A DNA stretch of 5,554 nucleotides from a bacterium (GTDB lineage: Bacteria > Bipolaricaulota > Bipolaricaulia > UBA7950 > UBA9294), in contig DAOVHV010000081.1 of assembly GCA_030671645.1 (NCBI GenBank), forward strand, positions 1-5,554. Reading direction: 5' to 3'. A program made the translations under genes and the position numbers. The notes beneath the pieces were generated by a model that saw nothing but the letters and a program-made list of their open reading frames with translations, was not told the DNA's origin and ran no database searches. This document shows, one piece after another, positions 1-5,204 of the stretch (position 1 is the first letter of the stretch; each line of letters starts with the position of its first letter).

Positions 1-375
1 CCCGCGCAACGGCTGGTTGAGTTCCTCGCCGCGACGGATGCGCAAGAGATACCTGCTGAGCGCTCGTGCGCACGAGCCGCTCCCGCCAACCTTCATGCGC
101 TCCTCCCTCCCATAATCATCGATACTCTCCACCGCGCCATTCCCCGTATGCTTCGCGAATTGAACAACGTGCGCATGGAGGAAGTCCTCGTCTATGCCAC
201 TGAGACTCGAAGTTCGAGCCCGGTTCGCATCGTCCGGAATCCCGCAACCGGCCAGTCGCTCGGAGTAGGCGGTCTGTATCCGATTGGCGAAGGGTCGGGG
301 TATGCCGGAGGGATTGTCAGCTCCGCTCTCGACGGCATGAACGCCGCAACGTGCTGGTTGACGGGCAACGGGTAG
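1..375 (+). CDS. FAD-dependent dehydrogenase, COG2509 family, C-terminal part (5' end outside window)
   Basis: The frame is open from the first base to the TAG at 373-375 and gives 124 residues, so the gene starts upstream of the window. The end carries the hallmark C-terminal motifs of the uncharacterised NAD(P)/FAD-dependent oxidoreductases of COG2509. ETRSSSPVRI lies at residues 68-77 of the visible part (family form ETRTSSPVRI). GLYPIGEGSGYAGGI lies at 91-105, followed by VSSALDGMNAA (family form GLYPxGEGAGYAGGIVSAAxDG). The glycine-rich segment belongs to the FAD-binding fold. An upstream LLP segment (residues 35-37) also fits the family. The physiological substrate of these flavoproteins is not established. 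They are probably cytosolic. No strong intrinsic terminator is visible after the stop. Family assignment is confident; function is not. Confidence 0.87.
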   Translation, partial: PAQRLVEFLAATDAQEIPAERSCARAAPANLHALLPPIIIDTLHRAIPRMLRELNNVRMEEVLVYATETRSSSPVRIVRNPATGQSLGVGGLYPIGEGSGYAGGIVSSALDGMNAATCWLTGNG

Positions 376-847
376 GGAGAGCCCTCTGTGGCCCGGTTAC
401 GTGCGCCCATCAGAGTTCGTTATCAGCGTCACGTGAACAGACGGCTCGCCGAATGGACGGCAACAAGAAATCACACCGTGCAAAGAAAGCTCAGACTGCC
501 TTCATCCTGTTCGTGTGATTGCAGCAGTCATCGCCACTCATGAGTGTCCAAGTTCGTGAGAACTCAATGGCCGAATTGACCGTGACAGAACCCATGATGA
601 CAGAGCGAGGGAGGCTGCCATTGTATTTCGTGCGGAGAGCCTTTGCCGCGAGATCAGTCTGTCATCGTTTATCATAGGAGTAACCTGCCGTTTGTGCACG
701 CTCAACCTGCTTGTGTTATGGATTACAGACAATCCTTGCTCAAATCTGTACCCTGTGGCGATGCAAGCAGACGAACACATGTATGAGCGTATGTTCACGC
801 ATTGATGAGGTTGTCAGCTTGCGAAAGAAGAGAAGGTAGATGTTGGC
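376..847. other. Long intergenic region without a recognisable gene
   Basis: About 470 bases lie between the flavoprotein stop and the riboswitch. The open frames here have no good ribosome-binding site, no recognisable motif and an unprotein-like composition. A small nested inverted repeat occurs near 541-566 (AGTTC-GTGA-GAACT inside TGAGT/ACTCA). The promoter for the riboswitch transcript should lie in the last 100 or so bases. TTGTCA at 811-816 is a possible -35, but I find no convincing -10 at the right spacing. I see nothing else in this stretch. Confidence 0.5.
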
Positions 848-935
848 TCGGTCTCGACAAGGGTAAACCACGCGAAAGCGTGGGACACAAAGCCACAGGC
901 CCTAACGGAATCTCCGCGGGTAGCTAGGCTGCCGA
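848..935 (+). ncRNA. Cyclic di-GMP-I (GEMM-I) riboswitch aptamer
   Basis: The segment matches the GEMM-I consensus in order. GGGTAAACC lies at 861-869. A 6-bp P2 stem CCACGC/GCGTGG (868-873 with 878-883) is capped by a GAAA tetraloop at 874-877. GGGACACAAAGCC lies at 882-894 (GGGACGCAAAGCC in the Vibrio Vc2 aptamer). The tetraloop-receptor-like CCTAA is at 901-905. The P3 arm closes through CCC/GGG (900-902 with 918-920) and CGGA/TCCG (906-909 with 913-916). TAGC is at 921-924 and GGCTGCCGA at 927-935, equivalent to the conserved GGTTACCGA. The ends pair as P1 (848-852 with 931-935, one G-U). This class binds the second messenger c-di-GMP and controls downstream genes in cis, often for surface structures, motility or biofilm. 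The sense strand faces the secreted-protein genes beginning at 1346. Confidence 0.93.
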
Positions 936-977
936 AGGACAGATGAGAGACATGAAACAGGTCGTGAATCAAAGGGA

Positions 978-994
978 TCTGCCGGATAGGCAGG
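978..994 (+). promoter_or_regulatory. Possible riboswitch expression-platform hairpin
   Basis: CTGCC (979-983) pairs with GGCAG (989-993) across a GGATA loop, with a flanking U-G pair, and is followed by the pyrimidine-rich CTTCTC. The same CTGCC also occurs at 929-933 inside the 3' side of the aptamer, so GGCAG could pair with either copy. That is the layout expected of a ligand-dependent switch. The T-tract is poor, so termination strength is doubtful. Confidence 0.35.
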
Positions 995-1018
995 CTTCTC
1001 AATACGACACCAACGAGC

Positions 1019-1105
1019 ATGCAAGTGAGGTTCCCGTCCCCATTCTTATTATTGGCGATGCTCCTCTTTGCACTCCTCTCAACTCTCTCAGCACACAGGG
1101 CATAG
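1019..1105 (+). CDS. Short ORF (28 aa) consisting almost only of a signal peptide; possibly a broken gene or leader peptide
   Basis: The 28-codon frame reads as a textbook Sec signal peptide. A short basic start (MQVRFPSP) is followed by a hydrophobic core (FLLLAMLLFALLSTL) and a small-residue cleavage region ending SA. TAG comes three residues later. The same frame stays open for a further 34 codons after the TAG (1106-1207) before TGA, with no recognisable domain. It lies between the c-di-GMP aptamer and the secreted-protein gene. There is no convincing Shine-Dalgarno: only GAG lies just upstream. It may be the remnant of a secreted-protein gene, a regulatory leader peptide, or a chance frame. 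Confidence 0.3.
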   Translation: MQVRFPSPFLLLAMLLFALLSTLSAHRA

Positions 1106-1227
1106 TCCCTGCTCGGCCTCTTGTCAGCTAGCAAGTCTTCAGGTGTTGTGGTTCGCGCCAACTTGAAGAAAGGTGGCGATGACATGAGGGGAAACCGAGT
1201 CGCGGTCTGACAGAGAGGGAGGTACGC

Positions 1228-1344
1228 ATGGACGGAGCGGGCTTGAGTCCAAGACTTATGTCCGAACGGAAAGACAGCCACGTAATTCGCCTCCGTAGTG
1301 CCGGATCATGCAGATCCAATTGGGAGGCATTTGAAGGGAGTTGA
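1228..1344 (+). CDS. Short leader ORF (38 aa) ending one base before the secreted-protein gene
   Basis: ATG at 1228 follows a strong Shine-Dalgarno, AGGGAGG at 1216-1222, with a 5-nt spacer. The frame gives a 38-residue, fairly basic peptide (MDGAGLSPRLMSERK...EAFEGS) and stops with TGA at 1342-1344. The next gene's ATG is at 1346. The last codons of this ORF cover the next gene's ribosome-binding site at 1333-1340. Ribosomes terminating here could therefore couple or modulate initiation at 1346. The peptide has no recognised domain, signal peptide or membrane segment. It is supported only by its ribosome-binding site and its position. Confidence 0.35.
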   Translation: MDGAGLSPRLMSERKDSHVIRLRSAGSCRSNWEAFEGS

Positions 1345-1345
1345 C

Positions 1346-1906
1346 ATGTATCGTTGGATGAATATGAAAGCACTGATTGTCCTCCTTGTGTTGGTCTGTG
1401 TCCCACTAGTCGTACTCGCTGAGAGTGAGACGAACCTCGGGATCACAGTTGAGGCACCCGCCTCCGGCGGGGGGGCACTCATCGAGAGTACGGACGTCGC
1501 CGACCTTGATCTGGTCGTGAGTCCGGACACGCCCTCTGCCTCAGCAATCGTGACGTTACTGGTTCACGTGGACCAAGCAGTGACAAATATCAACATCGGG
1601 GCCGAGATCTCCAACAAGAGTTCGTTGAAGATCAAGTGGTACAATCTACTGGAGAACGGCCATCTGTTCATCGGAGGAAGCTCCGGAGGCCCTGCTGGAC
1701 AGGGCAACTCATGGCAATTCGGAACGGTTTGGCAGTTTTCCGGAGAGCCCGCGGGCACGGGTGTCTCAGCTGGGGATTACGAGATCGAAATCCCCATTGT
1801 GTTGGATCTGACAGCCGGAGGCACAGTCAACCCGAGGGACATCCCGGAGGGATCGACAAACGGAAAGGCAACCATCATCTGGACGATCACCGTAGGAACC
1901 CTATAG
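1346..1906 (+). CDS. Secreted all-beta protein, possibly WxL-like or pilin-like surface subunit
   Basis: The start at 1346 is chosen because GAAGGGAG (1333-1340) lies 5 nt upstream. An in-frame ATG at 1298 would prepend hydrophilic residues to the signal peptide. The product is 186 residues. Residues 1-25 are a Sec signal peptide with a hydrophobic core (ALIVLLVLVCVPLVVL) and probable cleavage after VLA. The mature part has alternating hydrophobic residues typical of beta strands, glycine-rich loops (110-120) and no cysteine. It holds aromatic motifs WQF (123-125 and 129-131) and a final strand ATIIWTITV (175-183). The WTI near the C-terminus recalls the last motif of WxL domains, and the exposed terminal strand recalls pilus subunits. 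Neither match is good enough to name a family. It is followed by a hairpin and a chaperone-like gene and lies downstream of the c-di-GMP riboswitch. I infer an exported surface or matrix subunit. Confidence 0.8.
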   Translation: MYRWMNMKALIVLLVLVCVPLVVLAESETNLGITVEAPASGGGALIESTDVADLDLVVSPDTPSASAIVTLLVHVDQAVTNINIGAEISNKSSLKIKWYNLLENGHLFIGGSSGGPAGQGNSWQFGTVWQFSGEPAGTGVSAGDYEIEIPIVLDLTAGGTVNPRDIPEGSTNGKATIIWTITVGTL

Positions 1907-1956
1907 CGGTGGAACCACGTCCGGAGCTGATTCAGTAGACGCTCAACAGAGAGCCC

Positions 1957-1988
1957 ACTGGGGAGGTCCCGAAACGGACCTCCCCAGT
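1957..1988 (+). terminator. Perfect 13-bp stem-loop between the two secreted-protein genes (intrinsic terminator or attenuator)
   Basis: ACTGGGGAGGTCC (1957-1969) and GGACCTCCCCAGT (1976-1988) are exact reverse complements with a 6-nt loop, CGAAAC. The stem is very GC-rich. The sequence that follows (ACATCCTCGTCT) has only scattered T residues, so it is not a canonical rho-independent terminator. It lies 51 nt after the first gene's stop and 57 nt before the second gene's start. Partial termination or 3'-end protection would make the first product more abundant than the second, as in many subunit/chaperone operons. Confidence 0.6.
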
Positions 1989-2030
1989 ACATCCTCGTCT
2001 AAGGGAAGCATCATGGCTCGTTCGGGATGG

Positions 2031-2037
2031 GAAGGAG
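2031..2037 (+). promoter_or_regulatory. Shine-Dalgarno deciding the start of the 290-aa secreted protein
   Basis: GAAGGAG lies 8 nt before the ATG at 2046. The alternative in-frame ATG at 2013 has the weaker GGGAAG with a 4-nt spacer, and it would add 11 residues in front of a signal peptide that already begins with a good basic n-region (MKATRAPWTR). Confidence 0.65.
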
Positions 2038-2045
2038 TGGTAGTG

Positions 2046-2918
2046 ATGAAGGCAACAAGGGCACCATGGACACGCACCCTACCCCTGCTGATCCTGCTGA
2101 TTTCAAGCGCTAGTTTCTGTGTCTTTGGAATAGGGATCCAGCCCAATCGCATCGATACGATCATTCCGTACGGAGAAACAGAGATCATCGAAGTCACTGT
2201 AACGAACCCCGGAGATGATCCCCTGCAGGTCGATGTCTCTCTCGTGGGACTTGATATGACCCAAAGCGGCGCACTCCTCTGGCTCGGAAACGACGGAAGA
2301 GATGCTGCTGGGAACTTCTATCCCTACGCGAACATCAGCCCCTACGTCGCCGTCGAGCCCAATAGTTTCACCGTTGAACCCCATTCAGAGGTTACGATTC
2401 TGGTCCAAGTTCGCACGCCAGATGCATATCAGGAAGAAGAGATGGCCGGATGTGTCGGAGCCCTTTGGTTCGACGTAGTCAACGCGGCAGCTGATTCCGA
2501 AGGGTCGTCCCCGTTTAACACCGTCTTCCGCTTGATCACGTTTGTACTCATCCGGTTTGATGGTGGCCAGCATCGCGCAGCCGAGTTGACCAGGCTTCCT
2601 GTCTATCAGGACAAGGAGTTGGACATTCATTTCCCCGTTCTGTTCAGCAATCAAGGCAACGTCCACGTTTCGCCCTCGGGGCATGTTGTCATCCGCGAAG
2701 CTGAATCCGGAGAGATTGTCGATGTTATTGGACTCACTGAGGGAACGGCTCTTCCACAACGCCCGCGCGAATACGAGGCCATTTGGAGAAGCTCCTCCCA
2801 GCGCCAGGGAAGGTTCATTGCAGAATTTAGCGTGACATACGGCAGTGACTCTCCTGATCTGACGGCCTCCGTCTTGATCGTGGTAGACGACGGAGAGCTT
2901 GTACCAGAGCAGGACTAG
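2046..2918 (+). CDS. Secreted multi-domain beta-sandwich protein, DUF916/WxL-interacting or pilus-chaperone-like
   Basis: With the start at 2046 the product is 290 residues. Residues 1-28 form a signal peptide (MKATRAPWTR, then LPLLILLISSASF). Residues about 29-125 resemble an Ig-like N-terminal domain: IQPNRIDTIIPYGE, then VTVTNPGDDPLQVDVSL, then ISPYVAVEPNSFTVEPHSEVTILVQVRTP. Such wording (N-P between strands, ISP..V.P..F.V.P) is shared by fimbrial chaperones and DUF916-type proteins. A linking hydrophobic segment at 138-171 (GALWFDVV, FRLITFVLIRFDG) is followed by a second beta-sandwich at about 185-280 (FSNQGNVHVSPSGHVVIRE...). Gram-positive DUF916 proteins usually end in a membrane helix. 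This one ends DDGELVPEQD with no helix, so it should be released or periplasmic. It follows the small secreted protein, which suggests that it folds, binds or anchors it. The domain assignment was made by eye. Confidence 0.78.
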   Translation: MKATRAPWTRTLPLLILLISSASFCVFGIGIQPNRIDTIIPYGETEIIEVTVTNPGDDPLQVDVSLVGLDMTQSGALLWLGNDGRDAAGNFYPYANISPYVAVEPNSFTVEPHSEVTILVQVRTPDAYQEEEMAGCVGALWFDVVNAAADSEGSSPFNTVFRLITFVLIRFDGGQHRAAELTRLPVYQDKELDIHFPVLFSNQGNVHVSPSGHVVIREAESGEIVDVIGLTEGTALPQRPREYEAIWRSSSQRQGRFIAEFSVTYGSDSPDLTASVLIVVDDGELVPEQD

Positions 2919-2937
2919 CTCCACCACGAGCCACACC

Positions 2938-2979
2938 GCCAGGATGGAGGCTGGCCTCCCTATTGTGTTTCTTCTCTTC
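2938..2979 (+). terminator. Weak intrinsic terminator candidate after the surface-protein genes
   Basis: GGAGG (2946-2950) pairs with CCTCC (2955-2959) around CTGG. It is followed by a T-rich stretch, TATTGTGTTTCTTCTCTT (2961-2978). An alternative fold pairs GCCAG (2938-2942) with CTGGC (2951-2955). The stem is short and the T-tract is interrupted, so this is tentative. Its position, 20-60 nt after the stop and ahead of a convergent gene, is right for a terminator. Confidence 0.4.
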
Positions 2980-3054
2980 GGAGGACGCATTCTGCAATCG
3001 GGCTCATCCTAGACTATCCCAAACTTAGTGTGTCGTCGTTGCCTTAATAGCCGA

Positions 3055-3702
3055 CTACGTCGCCTCTCCCAGCGCGCGAACCGTGCTGAAGACGTGGGGT
3101 CCTGCTGCGCGAAGCCTCTCTTCGCTCTGATGCCCACAGGCGACAAGCGCGGCGGCTGTGCCGAGCTTTTCGGCAACTTCGGCGTCGTGATCGGTGTCGC
3201 CGATGAGCAACGCCGTGCTGGGATCGATTCCGAAATCCCGAAGCAGATCGTGTCCCCGAGAGAACTTGGAATCCCCTTCCAAATGAGCAAGACCGTAGAC
3301 GCCCTCGAAGTAGCCGCCAATCCCAAGATGTTCGATCATGGATCCCAACATCTCTTCCTCCATTGCGGACAGAACGAATTGCCGTAGCTTGATCGACTTG
3401 AATCGCTGCAACGTCTCGATCACTCCGTCATGAAGAGAACAGTTCTTCAAGCCAGGACTGTAGGTGGCAAAGAAATCAGCGGACAAGTCAGCCATGGATT
3501 CCGTCTCGAGATCGAATCCAACCCGGCGATAATAGTCTTCCACCGGGAAGCTGAAGACTTCGCGATAGGCGACCAGCGTCAGTATCGGCAATTCCCGCTT
3601 TGCCAATTGCACGTTGACTGAGTGGACGACGTGATCGAGGTCATCAATCAATGTCCCGTTGAAATCCCAGATCACGGATTCAAGCTCTCGACCAATCAGC
3701 AT
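3055..3702 (-). CDS. HAD-superfamily phosphatase, phosphoglycolate phosphatase-like
   Basis: The start is set at 3702 by a strong minus-strand Shine-Dalgarno. GAGGAGGA (3718-3711) lies 8 nt upstream. The longer frame from 3858 adds 52 residues unlike the family. The product is 215 residues, a normal length. Motif I is WDFNGTLIDD with D13 as nucleophile. The second aspartate of the usual DxDGT is N15. A helical cap follows, including the family-like FSFPVEDYYRRVGFD. Motif II is S112 in FVLSAM, motif III is K146 in GDSKFSRG, and motif IV is IGDTDHDAEVAEKLG with acidic residues 169, 171 and 173. GHQSEERL near the end is also typical. Members are cytosolic Mg-dependent phosphatases acting on small phosphorylated metabolites; the substrate cannot be read from sequence. 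The DFNGT variant is common in this subgroup, so the enzyme need not be inactive. The gene is convergent with the surface genes and divergent from the methyltransferase. Confidence 0.88.
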   Translation of the reverse strand: MLIGRELESVIWDFNGTLIDDLDHVVHSVNVQLAKRELPILTLVAYREVFSFPVEDYYRRVGFDLETESMADLSADFFATYSPGLKNCSLHDGVIETLQRFKSIKLRQFVLSAMEEEMLGSMIEHLGIGGYFEGVYGLAHLEGDSKFSRGHDLLRDFGIDPSTALLIGDTDHDAEVAEKLGTAAALVACGHQSEERLRAAGPHVFSTVRALGEAT

Positions 3703-3901
3703 GGCAATGATCCTCCTCAGGATGGTCACATGGTCGCGGAAACAACTTGTCAACGCACGCCGACGATGCCCGACACCATCGCCAAGCTGGCCACCCTCAA
3801 CATGGACGGACAAGACATGGGTATGCAGACGTTCTTTGAATCCGTCGAGTTCAACCATCTCATTAATCAGTACGAGATGAGCCGAGACCTCCAGCTAGTT
3901 C

Positions 3902-3930
3902 GATGGGAACTCGTTTCCCATCCTGGGAAC
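3902..3930. repeat. Inverted repeat upstream of the methyltransferase, possible operator
   Basis: GATGGGAA (3902-3909) and TTCCCATC (3915-3922) form a perfect 8-bp inverted repeat with a 5-nt centre, CTCGT. A further TGGGAAC at 3924-3930 makes a second overlapping palindrome with TTCCCA (3915-3920). GGGAAC therefore recurs with exactly 20-bp spacing (3905 and 3925). It overlaps the expected -35 area of the methyltransferase promoter, so an operator is possible. A small dispersed palindromic repeat is the alternative. Confidence 0.5.
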
Positions 3931-3945
3931 CGATGCATCCGCGGG

Positions 3946-3951
3946 TACACT
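3946..3951 (+). promoter_or_regulatory. Possible -10 element for a leaderless methyltransferase transcript
   Basis: TACACT matches four of six bases of TATAAT and ends 8 nt before the ATG at 3960, so transcription would begin at or next to the start codon. There is no Shine-Dalgarno before this ATG, and an in-frame TAA at 3951-3953 excludes upstream starts. The corresponding -35 region lies within the inverted repeat and is a poor match to consensus. Confidence 0.3.
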
Positions 3952-3959
3952 AACGCAAC

Positions 3960-4622
3960 ATGCGATATCAACGCTATGGCAAGATTTCAGCAACCATCTA
4001 CCGTTGGCTCATTGATCCGCTCTTGCGGCCCTTGAGACCGAGGATCGCTCGCTTGTGTCGAAAGCATGGCATGAATAACGTATTGGACATCGCGACAGCA
4101 ACGGGCGCCCAGTGCCGAACGCTCGGTGCCGCCGGGATTCATGCCGTCGGCCTTGACCTATCGGAGGCAATGATTGCTGCCGCCAGGAATCGCCCCGCAA
4201 CGAACGTAGAGTACGTGGCCGGTTCGGCGTTCGAGTTGCCCTTTGCGGACGCGGCTTTCGACGCAGCGTTGCTGATCCTGGCACTGCATGAGCACTCCGA
4301 GGAAGAACGTACAAGGATGCTGGTGGAGGCGCTTCGCGTTATCAAGCACAACGGATATCTCATGCTTGCCGAGTATTCGAAGCCGGCCAAGGCGCGTATC
4401 CACATGCCTTGGCGTCTCATCCAGCTTATCGAGAACTTGGCTGGACCGGAGCATAGAGCAGGATTTTGCCAGTTCATCGCAACCGATGGATTGCGTGGAC
4501 TCCTTCGGCGGCACGATCTCCAACCGATCGAGATCGTACATTCACACTTCAACACTCTAATGATCGCCGTCGTTCAAACGCACCACAGCCTTGAATCTTC
4601 GACACAAGGTGAAGTAGCGTAG
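3960..4622 (+). CDS. Class I SAM-dependent methyltransferase (UbiE/Methyltransf_11-like)
   Basis: The product is 220 residues, with a Rossmann-type methyltransferase core. Motif I is VLDIATATGAQ at 41-51. The acidic residue binding the SAM ribose is D66 in GLDLSEAMI. The segment FELPFADAAFDAALL (91-105) matches the motif II region (LPF.D..FD). LHEHSEEERTRMLVEALRVI (109-128) and NGYLMLAEYSKP (131-142) match motif III. Motif I is unusual: the GxGxG core is reduced to ATATG. The C-terminal part (LIENLAGPEHRAGFCQFIATDGLRGLLRRHDL) may form a substrate-specific cap. The methyl acceptor, small molecule or quinone-like, is unknown. It is the first of a likely two-gene unit with the membrane protein 34 nt downstream, and divergent from the HAD gene. 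ATG 3960 is the only start available near the N-terminus. Confidence 0.85.
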   Translation: MRYQRYGKISATIYRWLIDPLLRPLRPRIARLCRKHGMNNVLDIATATGAQCRTLGAAGIHAVGLDLSEAMIAAARNRPATNVEYVAGSAFELPFADAAFDAALLILALHEHSEEERTRMLVEALRVIKHNGYLMLAEYSKPAKARIHMPWRLIQLIENLAGPEHRAGFCQFIATDGLRGLLRRHDLQPIEIVHSHFNTLMIAVVQTHHSLESSTQGEVA

Positions 4623-4656
4623 AGACAACCGCACGATGAACCAGTCGAGGCAGCTC

Positions 4657-4980
4657 ATGACGAAGACAACTCAGGAGACCAAAGCATCTATCTGGAAACG
4701 CTTGTTCGTTGAGCGATCCGATGCGATTGATCGATGGGCCGATCCTCGCCCTTTCTTCACAGCATCCAGCATCACCGGACTTATGTTGGCAATCGGAGGC
4801 TGGGTTCTTGCTTCCACGGTTACTACGTGGCTCGTTCTCGTGTGCGCCATCGCCGCCATCGTCTTCGGCTTACTCGGCGTGCGTTCTAAGCTTCGCTCTC
4901 TCGGTGTTATCGGCTTTGTGATGGGCATGTTCTTACTTCCCAGCGCCATCTCGACCCTGATTCGCATGCTCGGCTCCTAA
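4657..4980 (+). CDS. Small three-helix integral membrane protein of unknown function
   Basis: The start at 4657 has GAGG (4647-4650) at 6 nt and gives 107 residues. The in-frame ATG at 4636 would add seven residues but lacks a ribosome-binding site. The N-terminal 30 residues are charged and presumably cytoplasmic (KASIWKRLFVERSDAIDRWADPRPF). Three hydrophobic stretches follow: about 36-54 (ASSITGLMLAIGGWVLAST), 57-75 (TWLVLVCAIAAIVFGLLGV) and 82-102 (LGVIGFVMGMFLLPSAISTLI). A basic RSKLR loop separates the last two. I recognise no family. Its closeness to the methyltransferase stop suggests co-transcription, but a shared role is speculative. Confidence 0.75.
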   Translation: MTKTTQETKASIWKRLFVERSDAIDRWADPRPFFTASSITGLMLAIGGWVLASTVTTWLVLVCAIAAIVFGLLGVRSKLRSLGVIGFVMGMFLLPSAISTLIRMLGS

Positions 4981-5100
4981 AGCACAGGATTCTGGGACGC
5001 CTGCATGAAGAAGCCGAGGCCGGATTGAGAGGTTTCGCATATCAGCTTCGCCAATCATCGCTGGAATTCGACCTCACGCCACAAGATCTCTGGGGTGAAC

Positions 5101-5128
5101 GGGAACTCGCTGTTTCGTGCAAGTTCCC
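5101..5128. repeat. Inverted repeat GGGAACT/AGTTCCC
   Basis: GGGAACT (5101-5107) and AGTTCCC (5122-5128) are perfect reverse complements separated by 14 nt. GGGAACTCG also occurs at 3905-3913, within the other inverted repeat of this window, where it is likewise followed by TTCCCAT. Confidence 0.45.
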
Positions 5129-5204
5129 ATTCTCCCAAGCAATTCAATGCGTCCCACTTCTTCGCCCGGAGAATGCATCGCATTCTCCCAAGCAACTCAA
5201 TGCG
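5128..5204. repeat. Two-copy 24-nt direct repeat, each copy partly self-complementary
   Basis: The copies at 5128-5151 and 5181-5204 differ at one base (AATTCAA versus AACTCAA) and start 53 nt apart. Both read CATTCTCCCAAGCAA at the left and CAATGCG at the right. The ends of each unit are complementary (CATT/AATG in the first; CGCATT/AATGCG at 5179-5184/5199-5204 in the second). Two copies are too few, and the spacing and self-complementarity are wrong, for a CRISPR array. A REP- or MITE-like element or a pair of regulator sites is more likely. Confidence 0.6.

Noticed and set aside
538..798. 86-residue open frame on the minus strand
   Set aside because: No ribosome-binding site, no recognisable motif and a low-complexity composition rich in Ser and Arg.
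943..1131. 62-residue plus-strand frame starting just after the aptamer
   Set aside because: AAGGA is only 3 nt from the ATG, the peptide has no motif, and the overlapping frame with a signal peptide at 1019 is more protein-like.
814..1281. 155-residue open frame on the minus strand
   Set aside because: It lies antisense to the riboswitch aptamer and leader, has no family motif, and its composition looks like translated non-coding sequence.
1298..1345. Upstream ATG extending the secreted beta-protein by 16 residues
   Set aside because: It puts hydrophilic residues ahead of the signal peptide, and the good Shine-Dalgarno at 1333-1340 supports ATG 1346.
3748..3753. Perfect TTGACA -35 box on the minus strand upstream of the HAD gene
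   Set aside because: No acceptable -10 lies 16-18 bp downstream, and transcription would start inside the ribosome-binding site.
3703..3858. 52-residue N-terminal extension of the HAD phosphatase on the minus strand
   Set aside because: The extension is unlike the family, and a strong ribosome-binding site sits immediately before the ATG at 3702.
3622..4035. 137-residue plus-strand frame across the HAD start and the intergenic region
   Set aside because: It overlaps two better-supported genes in other frames and shows no recognisable domain.
5128..5204. Possible CRISPR array
   Set aside because: Only two imperfect copies, no further units, and extra palindromes inside the 29-nt intervening segment.
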